A DNA stretch of 64,000 nucleotides from Haloimpatiens sp. FM7315. GTDB lineage: Bacteria > Bacillota > Clostridia > Clostridiales > Clostridiaceae. Position 1 is the stretch's first letter. Each line of letters begins with the position of its first letter. A model generated the notes under the pieces. It did no database searches. It was not told the DNA's origin and was given only the letters and a program-made list of their open reading frames with translations. Shown here piece after piece: positions 61,786-64,000 of this stretch. Both the position numbers and the translations under genes were made by a program. The DNA lies in contig JBGVUE010000001.1 in NCBI GenBank assembly GCA_041861885.1, positions 1,352,001-1,416,000 of the forward strand, written 5' to 3'.

Positions 61786-63801
61786 CTACTTGTTTATTAG
61801 GCTATCAATAAGTTTATCATCAGCTATATATGGAATTGTAATGTGATTTTCCCCTAAAGTCTTTTCGTTATACTCTATAGTAGTTTCTACAGCGTGTTCA
61901 TTTCTTGCCCAAGAACGTCTAGCAACTCCACTCATAACATCCCAGGCCATAGCAGATTTTATTATATCATCAACTTTAGAACTTCCATCTAAAACTAAAC
62001 CAAATCCTCCGTTTACAGATTTACCAATACCAACACCTCCACCGTTGTGAAGTGCAACTAAACTCATACCCCTTGCAGCATTTCCAGCAAAGCATTGTAC
62101 TGCCATATCGCAGGTTATATTACTACCATCTTTTATATTAGAGGTTTCTCTAAATGGTGAATCAGTACCACTTACATCATGGTGATCTCTTCCTAGCATA
62201 ATAGGACCGACTTCCCCATTTCTAACCATTTCATTAAATTTAAGGGCAATCTTCATTCTTCCCTTTGCATCTTGGTATAAAATTCTCGCTTCTGTACCAA
62301 CAACAAGTTTGTTTTTTTCAGCATCTCTTATCCAAATATAATTATCTCTGTCTTGACCTCGTCTGTTTTTATCTATACAATTCATAGCAGCATTATCTGT
62401 TTTTATTAGGTCTTCGTGTTTGCCACTTAAGCAAACCCATCTAAATGGTCCATATCCATAATCAAATAACATAGGTCCCATTATATCTTCAACATAGGAA
62501 GGAAATATGAAACCATCTTTTTCATCTACACCGTTTTTGGCTATTTCTTTTGCACCAGCATCATAAATTGCTTTCATAAATGAGTTACCATAGTCAAAGA
62601 AATAAGTACCTCTAGAAACTAATATTTTAATCATTTCAAAATGCTTTATTAAGCTTTCATCTACTAACTTTTTAAAAGTTTCTCTATCATTTTTTAGAAG
62701 TTCTGTCCTTTCATCAAAACTAATACCTTGTGGACAATAGCCTCCATCATAAGCAGCATGGCAGGAAGTCTGGTCAGATAGTAAAGGAATATTTATGTTT
62801 TTTTCTACAGCATAGGCTAGTAAATCTACAATGTTTCCGTGGTAGGCAATAGAAAGAGTAGTCTTACTATTTATAGCTTCATTAGCCCAATTGAAAACTT
62901 CATCTAGGTTTGAAGAGACTTTTTTAACCCAGCCTTGTTCAAGTCTTGTTTGTATTCTAGAGTAATCCACTTCCGCAATTATTCCAACACCGTTAGCTAT
63001 TTCAACGGCTTTTGGCTGAGCACCACTCATTCCACCAAGACCAGAAGATACAAATAAGTATCCTTTTAAATCGTCATCATGAGGGATTCCAAGTTTTAAT
63101 CTGCCAGCATTTAATAAAGTATTAAAAGTTCCATGAACGATTCCTTGAGGTCCTATGTACATCCATCCTCCAGCTGTCATTTGACCATAATTTGATACAC
63201 CTAATTGCATAGCACTATGCCAGTTGTCTTGATCGTCAAACATACCAATTAATAGTCCGTTTGTAATTATAACTCTTGGAGCATTTGGATTTGATTTAAA
63301 AAGACCTAGGGGATGACCTGATTCTATAACTAAAGTTTGGTCACATCTAAGTTCCTCTAAATATTTCTTTATAAGTCCATACTGCATCCAGTTTTGACAT
63401 ACTTGACCTGTTTCACCATAAGTAACAAGTTCATAAGGGTAGAGTGCCACATTAAAATCAAGGTTATTATCTATCATTACTTGAAAAGCTTTACCTTCAA
63501 TACAGTTTCCTTTATATTCATCTATGGATTTACCAAATATTCTTCCTTCAGGTCTAAATCTGTATCCATAAATTCTTCCTCTTGTTAAAAGTTCATTTAA
63601 AAATTCAGGAGCTAACTTTTCATGAAATTTTTCCGGAATATATCTTAAAGCGTTTTTTAAAGCTAGCTTTGTTTGATCTTTTGTAAGTGAGAATCCTCGA
63701 TTTGGAGCACGCCTTATACCCTCAATAAAATTAGGCATTTCAGGAAGACTCTCTTCTAATTTAATTGTCATAGATTTTGAAATATCAATGTTATTAATCA
63801 A
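61786..63801 (-). CDS. hutU: Urocanate hydratase HutU, long (671-residue) form
   Basis: NAD-dependent enzyme of histidine degradation turning urocanate into imidazolone propionate. The N-terminal part has RAPNRGFSLTKDQTKLALKN. The core blocks include VTYGETGQVCQNWMQYGLI, LVIESGHPLGLF, NYGQMTAGGWMYIGPQG, the NAD loop GLGGMSGAQPKA and the C-terminal HNGGGVGIGKSVNGGFGLV. It is about 110 residues longer than the common 555-residue bacterial enzyme, in line with other long-form Firmicute proteins. TTG 63801 lies behind CTGGAGGG on its strand. Intact. A terminator seen at 63953 implies a minus-strand gene to the right; other hut genes are not in view. Confidence 0.95.
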   Translation of the reverse strand: MINNIDISKSMTIKLEESLPEMPNFIEGIRRAPNRGFSLTKDQTKLALKNALRYIPEKFHEKLAPEFLNELLTRGRIYGYRFRPEGRIFGKSIDEYKGNCIEGKAFQVMIDNNLDFNVALYPYELVTYGETGQVCQNWMQYGLIKKYLEELRCDQTLVIESGHPLGLFKSNPNAPRVIITNGLLIGMFDDQDNWHSAMQLGVSNYGQMTAGGWMYIGPQGIVHGTFNTLLNAGRLKLGIPHDDDLKGYLFVSSGLGGMSGAQPKAVEIANGVGIIAEVDYSRIQTRLEQGWVKKVSSNLDEVFNWANEAINSKTTLSIAYHGNIVDLLAYAVEKNINIPLLSDQTSCHAAYDGGYCPQGISFDERTELLKNDRETFKKLVDESLIKHFEMIKILVSRGTYFFDYGNSFMKAIYDAGAKEIAKNGVDEKDGFIFPSYVEDIMGPMLFDYGYGPFRWVCLSGKHEDLIKTDNAAMNCIDKNRRGQDRDNYIWIRDAEKNKLVVGTEARILYQDAKGRMKIALKFNEMVRNGEVGPIMLGRDHHDVSGTDSPFRETSNIKDGSNITCDMAVQCFAGNAARGMSLVALHNGGGVGIGKSVNGGFGLVLDGSSKVDDIIKSAMAWDVMSGVARRSWARNEHAVETTIEYNEKTLGENHITIPYIADDKLIDSLINK

Positions 63802-63952
63802 AATGTTTCCCTCCAGTATATAAATTATTATGATAAATTAATTTGAAAAATATCTTAATATGTAATATATTCACTATAAGTTATCGTAATCCTTTTAAAA
63901 TTTTGAAAATTTTATAAAATCTAAAAATAACAAGCCATTAGATTGCAAAAAA

Positions 63953-63993
63953 AAGAAAATGACCACTTAAAAATTGAAAAGCGTCATTTTCTT
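63953..63993 (-). terminator. Minus-strand terminator of a gene beyond the right edge
   Basis: AAGAAAATGAC (63953-63963) pairs with GTCATTTTCTT (63983-63993). On the minus strand a run of eight T follows, so it ends a transcript coming from outside the window. Confidence 0.75.
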
Positions 63994-64000
63994 ATTAATG

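Noticed and set aside
1..64000. CRISPR array, tRNA, rRNA, IS element or prophage
   Set aside because: Scanned by eye: no regularly spaced repeats, no GC-rich cloverleaf segments, no transposase, integrase or phage structural genes.

Overview
The window is chromosomal DNA from a low-GC, spore-forming Firmicute, most likely Clostridium sensu stricto. Evidence: very AT-rich intergenic DNA, strong AGGAGG-type ribosome sites, TTG and GTG starts, a clpP-clpX-lonB-lonA-engB block, a T-box leader on argS, AddAB rather than RecBCD, and small cysteine-rich proteins of a spore-surface type. I cannot name the species. There is no rRNA, tRNA, CRISPR array, prophage, IS element or transposase; this reads as ordinary core chromosome with some accessory patches.

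The reading frame is broken in an unusual number of clear housekeeping genes. I count about 38 single-base breaks in 22 genes. Some 33 are a missing base and 5 an extra base, and nearly all sit in A, T or G homopolymer runs. In every case I checked, restoring one base gives a complete protein of normal family length, with the total length divisible by three. This is the signature of homopolymer errors in the read data or assembly, not of gene decay. I therefore annotate these genes as single CDSs across the break and give the break position.

Layout. 1-6656: proteolysis and GTPase block (clpP end, clpX, lonB, lonA, engB). 6852-8185: three small Cys-, Gly- or Asn-rich proteins. 8341-10613: divergent pair of a membrane-anchored FG-GAP-like protein and a solute-binding lipoprotein. 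10630-16740: PerR-type regulator, LCP cell-wall ligase, PIN-PhoH ATPase, phosphodiester glycosidase, an unknown anchored protein and an M50 protease. 16743-21854: histidine kinase, response regulator and a three-gene ABC-2 exporter, arranged like LnrJK-LnrLMN. 21965-23984: NfeD-like membrane protein plus flotillin. 24221-26210: cysK, trmB and a DUF3892-like protein. 26335-29966: late cobalamin assembly (cobT, cobC, cobU, cobS, cob(I)alamin adenosyltransferase). 30048-32763: SDR reductase, group 2 sigma factor, SSB and a small membrane protein. 32768-50463: largely a DNA-repair block (Rad3/DinG-like helicase, addB, addA, yhaM, sbcD, sbcC) interrupted by a GyrI-like protein and brnQ. 50510-54672: Cys-rich protein, aspA, then T-box and argS. 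54754-59779: two RNase H-fold proteins flanking feoA-feoB with its small Cys-rich partner, a PilZ protein and a HAD-IB phosphatase. 59964-61185: a pilin and prepilin peptidase pair. 61317-63801: YbjN-like protein and urocanate hydratase.

Regulation visible in the sequence: a Fur-like box overlapping the feoAB promoter, a perfect inverted repeat upstream of the PerR gene, a T-box with promoter ahead of argS, a sigma-A type promoter before lonA, and many factor-independent terminators at unit boundaries. The most interesting unexplained material is the family of cysteine-rich hydrophobic small proteins at 6852-8185 and 50510-50779. Next come the PD-(D/E)XK-helicase fusion at 32768-35115 and the orphan pilin/peptidase pair.
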